Source: an uncultured Alistipes sp.
GTDB taxonomy: Bacteria > Bacteroidota > Bacteroidia > Bacteroidales > Rikenellaceae
Direction: 5' to 3'
DNA: 64,000 nt
NCBI GenBank assembly: GCA_938014215.1
Contig: CALLRW010000023.1
Coordinates: 1-64,000 of the forward strand
Both the position numbers and the translations under genes were made by a program. Below are positions 40,408 to 48,028 of this stretch, in pieces. Under the pieces are notes generated by a model, which did no database searches, had not been told where the DNA came from, and saw only the letters and a program-made list of their open reading frames with translations. The stretch's first letter is position 1. Each line of letters opens with the position of its first letter.

Positions 40408-42237
40408 ATGAAACGAATCCTGCATGACATACGCATTTCGGCAGCGGCCCTCGCGGCGGCTGCCTGCACCGCAGCCTGCGGCAGCGACTGGCTTGAACTG
40501 AACGACCCCAACTCGCTGTCGCCCGGCAACTTCCCCACGAAGATCGAACACGTTGATCTGCTGGTCAACTCGGTCTACGGCGCCCAGCACCACTGGTACT
40601 TCCTCGGCAACTACTGGGCCGGCTACGTGATGTACTGCCTCGACCATACGATCGACATGCTCTGGCACGAGGATCAGAGCTGGATCGATATCAGCACCGG
40701 GCAGGTCAAGGTCGGAAACAACAAGGTCACCGACCCCTGGACGGCCCTGAGTCTGGGGGCCTACTACGCCAATACGGCCCTCGAGGAGATCGCCGCCTAC
40801 CGCACGACGGCTCCCGAAAGCGAAGCCGTGGCGCTCGACAACTACGAGGGCGAATGCCTCTTCTTCCGGGCCTACTACTGGTGGCACATGCTTTCGCTCT
40901 ACGGTGAGCCCGATCCGGAGGGGGTCGGCATCCCGATCGTGCGCAAGGTCCCCCGGACGCTGGAGGAGATGTACGTCGCCCGCGAGAAGACCGGCGACTG
41001 CTACCGGGCGATGATCGAGGATCTCGACCGGGCCGTCGGCCTGCTGACACAGACCGATCCCCACCGCGTGACGGGGTGGGCCGCCAAGGCCTTCCGGGCC
41101 AAGGTCTGCCTCTTCGCCGGAGAGACCGATCTGGCGCGCTCCTATCTGAAGGATTGTATCGACAACAGCGGCAAGAGCCTCGAACCGTTCGAGCGTTACC
41201 GCATGATGTTCAACGGATACGACGAGTATGAGTACAACAGCGAATCGTTCTACGAGGTGGGCAACCGCGCCGATCCGACGAGCGGTTCGGCCTACGGAAG
41301 CCCCAATACGGGTTCGACCCTGTCGCTCTACTATCCGCCCTTCTGCATCGCCCCCGACGGTACCCGCACGGCCATGTCCTACGGCAACCAGTACATGCAC
41401 GACCGCAATCTGGGCCGTTTCGGCTATACGGACCCCGCGCCGCAGTCGAAGGCGGTGATGAAGTCGCGCCAGACGGCCTCGGGCGAGACCGAATACTACC
41501 TCGACGAGGCCTATCTGGCCCTCCAGCGGAAGCATCGCGACGAGTTGGGACGCGAGGAGAACGGGCCCGATCCGCGGCTGTTCGTCTGTGCGCTGCAGCC
41601 CTTCATCGACGAGGTGCAGATGACCATCGACGGCGTGAACGACACGCGCAAGGTGGCCCAGGTCGACTTCGGAAAGTGGTGGGAGGATACCTCCGCGACG
41701 ACCGGAAACGACCCCGAGACCTTCTACGGCTGGCCCGTGCGCAAGTATAACTTCCTCGAGGGCCATCTGCTCGACGCCACGCGCAACGTCGCCGGGTACA
41801 ACATCTACTTCATCCGCCTGCCGGAGATCTACCTGATGTATGCCCTCGTGATGAAGGACGCGGAGCCTGCCACGGCCCTCGAGTATGTCAACAAGGTCCA
41901 CCGCCGGGCCTACAACTATCCGGTCGATGCCGCCTCGCCCGTCGACTACAAGTCGCTCGGAGACCAGACCCGTACGGTCGATCCGGCGGACCATCTGGCC
42001 CACGATCCGCTCCTCTACGAGCTCTGGGCCGAGCTGTTCGGCGAGATGCGCTGGTGGGAGTATGTGCGGCTGCTCGACCTGGGCGAACGCGAGAAGGATT
42101 ACTACGGAACGATCTCCGGCCCGGGTGCTGCCAAGACCGCAATCGTCTGGGACAAGAAGAATTACGCCATGCCGATCCCCACGAAGGAGTTCGAGTCGAA
42201 CCCCAATCCCGGCATGGTGCAGACCCCCGGGTATTGA
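40408..42237 (+). CDS. SusD/RagB-type nutrient-binding lipoprotein
   Basis: A 609-residue lipoprotein (CTAACGS, Cys24) with SusD family features: LVNSVYGAQHHWYFLG early, GECLFFRAYYWWHMLSLYGE (about 150-170), RVTGWAAKAFRAKVCLFAGE, RLPEIYLMYALVMKDAEPATALEYVNKVHRRAY in outline and the C-terminal ELWAELFGEMRWWEYVRLLDLGE / MPIPTKEFESNPN. It completes the SusC2 importer. No glycosidase is encoded beside it. It converges on the histidine kinase gene with a 33-base gap. Confidence 0.92.
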   Translation: MKRILHDIRISAAALAAAACTAACGSDWLELNDPNSLSPGNFPTKIEHVDLLVNSVYGAQHHWYFLGNYWAGYVMYCLDHTIDMLWHEDQSWIDISTGQVKVGNNKVTDPWTALSLGAYYANTALEEIAAYRTTAPESEAVALDNYEGECLFFRAYYWWHMLSLYGEPDPEGVGIPIVRKVPRTLEEMYVAREKTGDCYRAMIEDLDRAVGLLTQTDPHRVTGWAAKAFRAKVCLFAGETDLARSYLKDCIDNSGKSLEPFERYRMMFNGYDEYEYNSESFYEVGNRADPTSGSAYGSPNTGSTLSLYYPPFCIAPDGTRTAMSYGNQYMHDRNLGRFGYTDPAPQSKAVMKSRQTASGETEYYLDEAYLALQRKHRDELGREENGPDPRLFVCALQPFIDEVQMTIDGVNDTRKVAQVDFGKWWEDTSATTGNDPETFYGWPVRKYNFLEGHLLDATRNVAGYNIYFIRLPEIYLMYALVMKDAEPATALEYVNKVHRRAYNYPVDAASPVDYKSLGDQTRTVDPADHLAHDPLLYELWAELFGEMRWWEYVRLLDLGEREKDYYGTISGPGAAKTAIVWDKKNYAMPIPTKEFESNPNPGMVQTPGY

Positions 42238-42270
42238 TCCCTCGCGGGACGATGCGACGGAGGGTGGCCT

Positions 42271-43584
42271 TTATCCGATCTGCAGGGTGAAGGTCACCCT
42301 CCGTTCGGTATTGCTCGTCAGGCGCAGCGACCCGCCGTGGAGCTGCATGATCCGCCGCGAGAGGCTCAGCCCGATGCCCGAACCGTCGGGTTTGGTCGTG
42401 TAGAAGGGGGTGAAGATATTCTCGGCAACTTCGGTCGGGATGGCCCCGCCGTTGTTGCTGAACTCGATGATGACGTGTTCGGCCGCGTCGATGCGCGAGC
42501 GGATCCAGATCTCACCGTCCGTCCGGCAGGCCGTCGCTTCGCGCGCGTTCTTCAGCAGGTTGACCGCCACCTGGCCCAGCTGGGCCTTGTCGGCGTAGAT
42601 CATCGTGTCGGCCGGTTCGATGTCGACGTGGATCTGCGGCCCGTCACCCGCGGCCGCCGTCAGCGCCACGGCCTGCCGGATGAGTTCGCGCACCTCGAAG
42701 GGTTCGCGCTGCGGCGCCGGAATCCGCGTGAAGCGCCGGTACCCCTCGACGAAGGTCACCAGCCGCCGGCTCGTCGCCGAGATGGTCTCCAGACCCTGCC
42801 GGACGTCGGGATCCAGCGGGCGGTCGATGTGGAGCAGCGTGTCGCTGAGCGAGGTGACCGGCGCCAGCGAGTTCATGATTTCGTGGGTCAGGATGCGCGA
42901 GAGCTTGCTCCACGACTCGATCTGGATCTCGCTCACCTCGCTGTTGATGTCGCTCACGGAGATGACCCGCCGGTGACGGTCTTCGAGCGTGATCTCCGAA
43001 CACCCCAGCGTCAGGGCCATCTCGCCCGTCTCGGTCGAACACGTGACGCGGAGCTTCTCCCCGGGGCGGATCGCCGCCAGCGCCCGTGCCACCTCGGGAG
43101 CCGACTCCTCGAGCTGGCGGATGTGGTTCAGACGCGGCAGCCCGAAGATGCGCAGCGCCTCGCCGTTGGCCTGGTAGACGCTGCCCGTGTCGTTGACCGT
43201 GATCAGGCCGGTCTGGGCGCTCTCCATGATGAGCTGGTAGTAGCGTTCGCGCTCCTCGGCCCGCAGTTTGGTCCGCGTGAGGATCTCCCGGATGCGGTTC
43301 AGCGCCGTGTTGAGCATCGTGTTGTCGACCGTCGAGGGGTCCTCGTTGAAGCGGAAGGTCAGGTCGTCGCTGTCGATGGCGTTGAACATGAAGGTCACGC
43401 GCCGCACCGAATCCCCGTAGCAGTGGAGAATCCGCAGAAAGGCCAAACCCATGACCGGAACACAGATGAGTGTCAGCGGGTAGAGCCCCCGTGCGAGGAT
43501 CCACCCGAAGACCAGCGAGGAGACCCCCAGGACCGTCGACCAGGCGATGACGGGGCCGTATGCAATGCCTCTCGGGAGTTTCAT
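42271..43584 (-). CDS. Sensor histidine kinase (NtrY/AtoS-like)
   Basis: A 437-residue kinase with two N-terminal membrane helices (about 8-28 and 32-50) and almost no periplasmic loop, a PAS domain (about 115-200; GLITVNDTGSVYQANGEALRIFG), a phosphoacceptor motif ILTHEIMNSL (His near 233) and an ATPase domain with N box AVNLLKNAREA and G box DGSGIGLSLSRR. Lacking a sensory loop, it may sense membrane state or a cytoplasmic cue. Its ATG overlaps the stop of the sigma-54 regulator (ATGA), so the two form one operon and a cognate pair. Confidence 0.9.
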   Translation of the reverse strand: MKLPRGIAYGPVIAWSTVLGVSSLVFGWILARGLYPLTLICVPVMGLAFLRILHCYGDSVRRVTFMFNAIDSDDLTFRFNEDPSTVDNTMLNTALNRIREILTRTKLRAEERERYYQLIMESAQTGLITVNDTGSVYQANGEALRIFGLPRLNHIRQLEESAPEVARALAAIRPGEKLRVTCSTETGEMALTLGCSEITLEDRHRRVISVSDINSEVSEIQIESWSKLSRILTHEIMNSLAPVTSLSDTLLHIDRPLDPDVRQGLETISATSRRLVTFVEGYRRFTRIPAPQREPFEVRELIRQAVALTAAAGDGPQIHVDIEPADTMIYADKAQLGQVAVNLLKNAREATACRTDGEIWIRSRIDAAEHVIIEFSNNGGAIPTEVAENIFTPFYTTKPDGSGIGLSLSRRIMQLHGGSLRLTSNTERRVTFTLQIG

Positions 43585-44951
43585 AAGCCGTAGCGTTTGA
43601 TCTTGTTGTAGAGCGTCTGGCGGGTGATACCCAGTTGGCGGGCCACCTCGGTCATGTTGCCGCCGCAGCGCTCCATGGCCCGGGCGATCATCGTGCGCTC
43701 CATCTCGTCGAGGGTCGTGAAGCCCGAACCGTCGTCTGCCGGTGCCGGTGCGGGGGCGGGCCGCAGCAGCAGGGTCGAGGGGGTGACCGTCGGTCCGTCG
43801 CTGAGAATCACCGCCTTCTCGATGGTGTGCTGCAACTCGCGGATGTTGCCCGCCCAGGGGTACTCCTTCATCGCACGCACGGCCTCCGCATCGAACCCCT
43901 CGATCGCCTTGCCGTATTTGGCCGCATAGCGGCGCAGGAAACCTTCGGCCAGCGGGCGAATGTCCTCGCGGCGCTGGCGAAGCGGCGGCAGGTCGATGTG
44001 GATCGTGTTGATGCGGTAGAGAAGGTCTTCGCGGAATTCGCCCCGTTCGACCATCTTGTAGAGGTCGCGGTTCGTGGCCGAAATCAGGCGGATGTCGACC
44101 ACGACGGGGGTGTTGCTCCCCACGCGGAAGATGCGGCCGCTCTGGAGTGCCGTGAGCAGTTTCGACTGCAGGTGGGGCGGGAGGTTGCCGATCTCGTCGA
44201 GGAAGAGCGTGCCGTGGTCCGCCACCTCGAACTTGCCGGCACGGTCCGTCCGGGCATCGGTGAAGGCCCCCTTGACGTGGCCGAAGAGCTCGCTCTCGAA
44301 GAGCGTCTCGGGCAGGGCTCCCATGTCGACCGGAACCATCAGCTCGCGGCGGCGGGCCGAACGGCGGTGGATCTCGCGCGCGAGCATCTCCTTGCCCGTG
44401 CCGTTCTCGCCCGTGATGAGGATGTTGGCATCGGTCGCCGCTACCTTCTCGACCAGCTCGCGGATACGCTCCATCGCCGGGCTCGTCCCCCAGAACATCG
44501 GCTCCTCCTGGGTCAGTTCGCGCTTGATCTCCTTCAACTGCTTTACCTCGCGCTGCGAACGGGCCAGGTTGTAGGCGTTGCGCAGGGCGGCCACCAGACG
44601 CTCGTTGTCCCACGGCTTGACCACGAAATCGACCGCTCCGTCGCGCATGGCCCTCACCGCAAGGTCGATGTCGGCATAGGCCGTGAAGAGCACCACCTGG
44701 ATGTCGGGACGCGTGCGGTGGATCTCCTGCAGCCAGTAGAAGCCCTCGTTGCCGGTGTTGATGCCGGCCGAGAAGTTCATGTCGAGCAGGATGACGTCGA
44801 TGGGTTCGCGGCGCAGCGTCGTCAGCAGTTGGTTGGGCGACGGAAGCGTCAGCACACGCGCGAAGTAGTTGTTCATGAGCAGCTGGACTGCCGACAGGAT
44901 GCTGCGGTTGTCGTCGACGACGAGCAGGGTTCCCTCTTTCTCTTTGGCCAT
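43581..44951 (-). CDS. NtrC-family sigma-54-dependent response regulator
   Basis: A 456-residue activator: receiver domain (about 8-125; phosphoacceptor Asp57 in VILLDMNF, Lys in VVKPWDN), AAA+ domain (about 150-375; Walker A GENGTGKE, sigma-54 loop GAFTDA, Walker B TLFLDEIG, arginine finger region REDLLYRIN) and a Fis-type HTH (about 415-456; NMTEVARQLGITRQTLYNKIKR). GAFTDA in place of GAFTGA occurs in other members of the family and need not mean loss of function. It should open sigma-54 promoters when phosphorylated by the adjacent kinase. It is divergent from the tolC operon, which carries a strong sigma-54 element. Confidence 0.95.
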   Translation of the reverse strand: MAKEKEGTLLVVDDNRSILSAVQLLMNNYFARVLTLPSPNQLLTTLRREPIDVILLDMNFSAGINTGNEGFYWLQEIHRTRPDIQVVLFTAYADIDLAVRAMRDGAVDFVVKPWDNERLVAALRNAYNLARSQREVKQLKEIKRELTQEEPMFWGTSPAMERIRELVEKVAATDANILITGENGTGKEMLAREIHRRSARRRELMVPVDMGALPETLFESELFGHVKGAFTDARTDRAGKFEVADHGTLFLDEIGNLPPHLQSKLLTALQSGRIFRVGSNTPVVVDIRLISATNRDLYKMVERGEFREDLLYRINTIHIDLPPLRQRREDIRPLAEGFLRRYAAKYGKAIEGFDAEAVRAMKEYPWAGNIRELQHTIEKAVILSDGPTVTPSTLLLRPAPAPAPADDGSGFTTLDEMERTMIARAMERCGGNMTEVARQLGITRQTLYNKIKRYGL

Positions 44952-45073
44952 CTCTTTCGGAAGTTTTCGGGGACGGCCGTGGGGGAGTGGTGTGGCTCTC
45001 CCGGGGGCGTCTCCCGGGTTTCGGTGCGATAAAATTAGCGGTTTTGGCGGGAAAACGGGTGGCTCTGTCCAGA

Positions 45074-45123
45074 TTTTTTACGCGAGTGTAAAAATATTTT
45101 ACAGATTGGCTGTCGGGTGTAAA
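45074..45123. promoter_or_regulatory. Enhancer-like sites upstream of tolC: TGTAAAA-ATA-TTTTACA plus half-sites
   Basis: A 17-bp inverted repeat TGTAAAAATATTTTACA (45087-45103) is flanked by TTTTTTAC (45074-45081) and TGTAAA (45118-45123), giving four TGTAAA-type half-sites. The main dyad is centred about 90 bp before the predicted start site. It shares the TGT-N11-ACA outline with the dyads at 37092-37130. Confidence 0.65.
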
Positions 45124-45157
45124 TGTTTTCTTGCTGATATTTAGTTGGTTATATGCT

Positions 45158-45174
45158 TTGGCACGGCATTGGCA
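45158..45174 (+). promoter_or_regulatory. Sigma-54 promoter for the efflux operon
   Basis: TTGGCACGGCATTGGCA matches TGGCACGNNNNTTGCW with a single difference (TGGCA for TTGCA) and has the exact GG-N10-GC spacing. The start site would be near 45185 and the leader about 28 nt to the ATG at 45213. Confidence 0.75.
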
Positions 45175-45212
45175 CAAGGAGAGGGTGCCAAGATAAAAAG
45201 TCCAAAATCAGC

Positions 45213-46730
45213 ATGAAACGAATGTTTCTTCTTTGGGGAGTGTCTATTTTCTGGACACTTTCGCTGGCCACTCCGGCTTCCGCTCGGGCGACTGCGACGT
45301 CGACCGGTGCGGCGGCCGATTCGGTGGCTCTCCCTGCGTCCGCGTCGGCTGCCTCCGCAGCAACAACGCCGGCTCCCGTTGCGAAGGCCTCGGGGCTCGA
45401 CTCCGCTGCCATGTCGTCGGCCGACTCCGCTGCGGTTGCCTCCGGGGAGGGGTCCGCTTCGGAGGGCGAGCCGATGTCGCTCGAGGCGTGCATGCGCTAT
45501 GCCGTCGAGCACAGCCCCGCCGTGCGGCGCCAGGCCTACACCAATCGCAACTATCGTCAGGATTATATCGAATCCGTCGCCTCGCTCGTCCCCTCGGTGA
45601 GCGGCACGGTCGGCGCTTCGACCAGCTTCGGCCGTTCGGTCGACCCCGAGACGAACACCTACACCGACGTCTCGAACTTCGACAACTCCTACTCCCTGTC
45701 GGGGCAGCTGCCCCTGTTTGCCGGGCTGACCGGCATCAACACGGTGCGCGCCGCCCGCGTCATGCGCCTGCAGGGGGTCGAGGAGCTGCAGCTGGCCCGC
45801 GACGAGATCGCCCTGAAGACCATGCAGGCCTATTTCGATGTGGTCTACTACACCGAGAGCGTGCGGCTGGCCCGCGAGCAGCTGGAGACCAGCACGGCCG
45901 AACTCGAGAAGAGCCGCAAGCTCTTCGAGCTGGGGTTGAAGAGCGCCGCTGACGTGGCGGAGGTCGAGTCGCAGCAGGCTTCGGACGACTACCTCCTCAC
46001 GCAGCAGGAGAACAACCTCGCGCTGGCCGAGATCGCCCTCTCCGAGGCGATGAACTATCCGGCCGACCGGCCGCTGCGCATCGACACGGCGGTGGAGATC
46101 GAGACTCCGGCCGGTGTCGCCCCCTTCGACGAGGTGCTCGGCAACGCCCTGGAGAACAACCCCAAGGCGGTGGCCGCGCAGCACGACGTGCGCCATTCGA
46201 AGCTGCAGTTCTCCATCGCCAAGGGTAATCTCTATCCGTCGCTCTACGTCGGGGGCGGCTACTCGACCAACTTCTTCATGAGCCTCGACAACCGCGCGCT
46301 CTACGCCTCGTTCCCCAACCAGTTCCGTGACAACCGCGGTTTCTACGTCTCGGCGCAGCTGAACATCCCGATCTTCGGAGGGCTCGCGCGCCGCACCTCG
46401 ATGAACCGCGCCCGCAACAACTGGCGCATCGCCGAGCAGACCCGCACGGAGACCCTCCGTACGCTCCAGAGCGAGGTGGCACAGGCCTATCAGCAGATGC
46501 TGGGCTACGGCAAGGAGTTCGTCCAGGCCTCGAAGAAGAGCGACGCCGCGCGGCTGGCCTACGAGGCCGTCGCGGGCAAGTACGAGCGCGGCATGGTCTC
46601 GGCCATCGATCTGCAGACGGCTGCCGACAAGCTGCTCCAGGCCCGTTCCGAACGGCTGCGAGCCCGGCTGCAATATATCATCAAGGTGCGGTTGGTGGCC
46701 TACTACAACGGCGAACCGCTGATTCGTTAA
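45213..46730 (+). CDS. TolC-family outer-membrane efflux protein
   Basis: A 505-residue protein: signal peptide (about 1-26), an Ala/Ser-rich linker (about 27-85) and two TolC repeats (about 90-290 and 300-500; SLEACMRYAVEHSPAVRRQAYTN, GLKSAADVAEVESQQ, KGNLYPSLYVGGGYSTNFF and GMVSAIDLQTAADKLLQ). It should form the trimeric outer-membrane exit duct for the adaptor and ABC permeases that follow. I start at 45213 because it gives a signal peptide and sits after the sigma-54 promoter; an earlier Met at 45153 lies within the promoter. Confidence 0.92.
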   Translation: MKRMFLLWGVSIFWTLSLATPASARATATSTGAAADSVALPASASAASAATTPAPVAKASGLDSAAMSSADSAAVASGEGSASEGEPMSLEACMRYAVEHSPAVRRQAYTNRNYRQDYIESVASLVPSVSGTVGASTSFGRSVDPETNTYTDVSNFDNSYSLSGQLPLFAGLTGINTVRAARVMRLQGVEELQLARDEIALKTMQAYFDVVYYTESVRLAREQLETSTAELEKSRKLFELGLKSAADVAEVESQQASDDYLLTQQENNLALAEIALSEAMNYPADRPLRIDTAVEIETPAGVAPFDEVLGNALENNPKAVAAQHDVRHSKLQFSIAKGNLYPSLYVGGGYSTNFFMSLDNRALYASFPNQFRDNRGFYVSAQLNIPIFGGLARRTSMNRARNNWRIAEQTRTETLRTLQSEVAQAYQQMLGYGKEFVQASKKSDAARLAYEAVAGKYERGMVSAIDLQTAADKLLQARSERLRARLQYIIKVRLVAYYNGEPLIR

Positions 46731-46752
46731 ACCCGGAAAAAACAACACAACC

Positions 46753-48015
46753 ATGGATATTCGCATTGAAAAGAAAAAGGGGCTGCGCGCCCTCTTCACC
46801 AAACGGGGGATTCCCTATCTCGCAGGAGCCGTACTCCTTGTCTTCATTGTGTGGCTGCTCGTGCGCGGCAACTCCTCGACGCTGCGTGTCGATGCCCGCA
46901 CGATCTCCGTCGGGACAGTCGCCCGCGGCGAATTCAACGACTACATCCGCGTCACGGGGCAGGTACAGCCCATCACGACCGTGCAGCTGAGTCCGTTGGA
47001 GGCAGGCGTCGTCGAGCGGCTCGTCGTCGAGGAGGGGGCCTCGGTCCACAAGGGCGACGTGCTCGTGGAGCTGAGCAACACGTCGCTCACGCTCGAGATC
47101 CTGAACAGCGAGGCCGAGCTGGCCGAGAAGCAGAACATCCTGCGCAACACGCTCATTTCGATGGAGCAGCAGAAGCTCGACCTGCGGCTCGACAAGGTGC
47201 AGCTGGACCTCGATGTCGAGCGCAAGCACCGCACCTGGCAGCAGAACGAGGAGTTGTACCGCAACAACCTCATCGCCCGCGAGGATTGGCTCCAGTCGAA
47301 GGAGGATTACGAACTGGCCGCCAAGAAGCGTGAGCTGAACATCGAGCGGCAGGTGCAGGATTCGCTCTACCGCACGGTGCAGATCGAGCAGATGGAGGAC
47401 AACCTCGCCAACATGAAGCGCAACATGGAGCTCATCCGCCAGCGCATCGGCAACCTGCAGGTCAAGTCGCCGATCGACGGCGAAGTGGGGCTGCTGGACG
47501 TCGTGCTGGGACAATCGGTCTCGTCGGGACAGAAGATCGGCCAGGTGAACGACCTGTCGGACTACAAGGTTGAGGCGCAGATCGACGAGAGCTACATCGA
47601 CCGTGTGCGTGCGGGGCTCGACGCCACCTTCGAGCGGCAGGACACCGCCTACACGATGCGTCTGAGGAAGGTCTACCCCGAGGTGCGCAACGGCCAGTTC
47701 CGGGCCGACTTCACCTTCGTCGGGGCCCATCCGCGCAACATCCGCAGCGGCCAGACCTACTACCTCCATCTCGAACTGGGGCAGCCGACCGATGCGGTGA
47801 TCATCCCCCGCGGGTCGTTCTACCAGTCGACGGGCGGCGCGTGGATCTACGTCCTCGCGCCCGAGGGTGACCGCGCCTACAAGCGCCAGATCCGCATCGG
47901 ACGCCAGAACCCGCAGTACTACGAGGTGCTCGAGGGGCTGGAGCCGGGCGAGCGAGTCATCGTCTCGGGATACGAGAACTACGGCGCTAACGACGTGCTG
48001 ATTCTCAACAAGTAA
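46753..48015 (+). CDS. HlyD/MacA-like periplasmic adaptor
   Basis: A 420-residue membrane-fusion protein: a cytoplasmic start, one transmembrane helix (about 20-38), a lipoyl-like half (about 60-95; VTGQVQPITTVQLSPLEAGVVERL in outline), a long coiled coil (about 105-225), a second lipoyl half (LQVKSPIDGEVGLLDVVLG) and beta-barrel/membrane-proximal domains. It links the ABC permeases to TolC. It lies 22 bases after tolC and 13 before the first permease gene. Confidence 0.9.
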   Translation: MDIRIEKKKGLRALFTKRGIPYLAGAVLLVFIVWLLVRGNSSTLRVDARTISVGTVARGEFNDYIRVTGQVQPITTVQLSPLEAGVVERLVVEEGASVHKGDVLVELSNTSLTLEILNSEAELAEKQNILRNTLISMEQQKLDLRLDKVQLDLDVERKHRTWQQNEELYRNNLIAREDWLQSKEDYELAAKKRELNIERQVQDSLYRTVQIEQMEDNLANMKRNMELIRQRIGNLQVKSPIDGEVGLLDVVLGQSVSSGQKIGQVNDLSDYKVEAQIDESYIDRVRAGLDATFERQDTAYTMRLRKVYPEVRNGQFRADFTFVGAHPRNIRSGQTYYLHLELGQPTDAVIIPRGSFYQSTGGAWIYVLAPEGDRAYKRQIRIGRQNPQYYEVLEGLEPGERVIVSGYENYGANDVLILNK

Positions 48016-48028
48016 ACCTCGCCGTCGC

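Noticed and set aside
36408..40568. Open frame of nearly 1400 codons on the minus strand
   Set aside because: Only its last 194 codons (the hdeD-like gene) have protein-like sequence; the rest is antisense to susC2 and reflects GC-rich codon bias.
44281..44298. GAFTDA instead of GAFTGA in the sigma-54 regulator as a loss-of-function change
   Set aside because: This variant is familiar from other Bacteroidetes activators, so it is not evidence of a defect by itself.
42271..45177. Single fused regulator-kinase gene
   Set aside because: The regulator is read in a different frame from the kinase; the ATGA overlap at 43581-43584 shows two genes.
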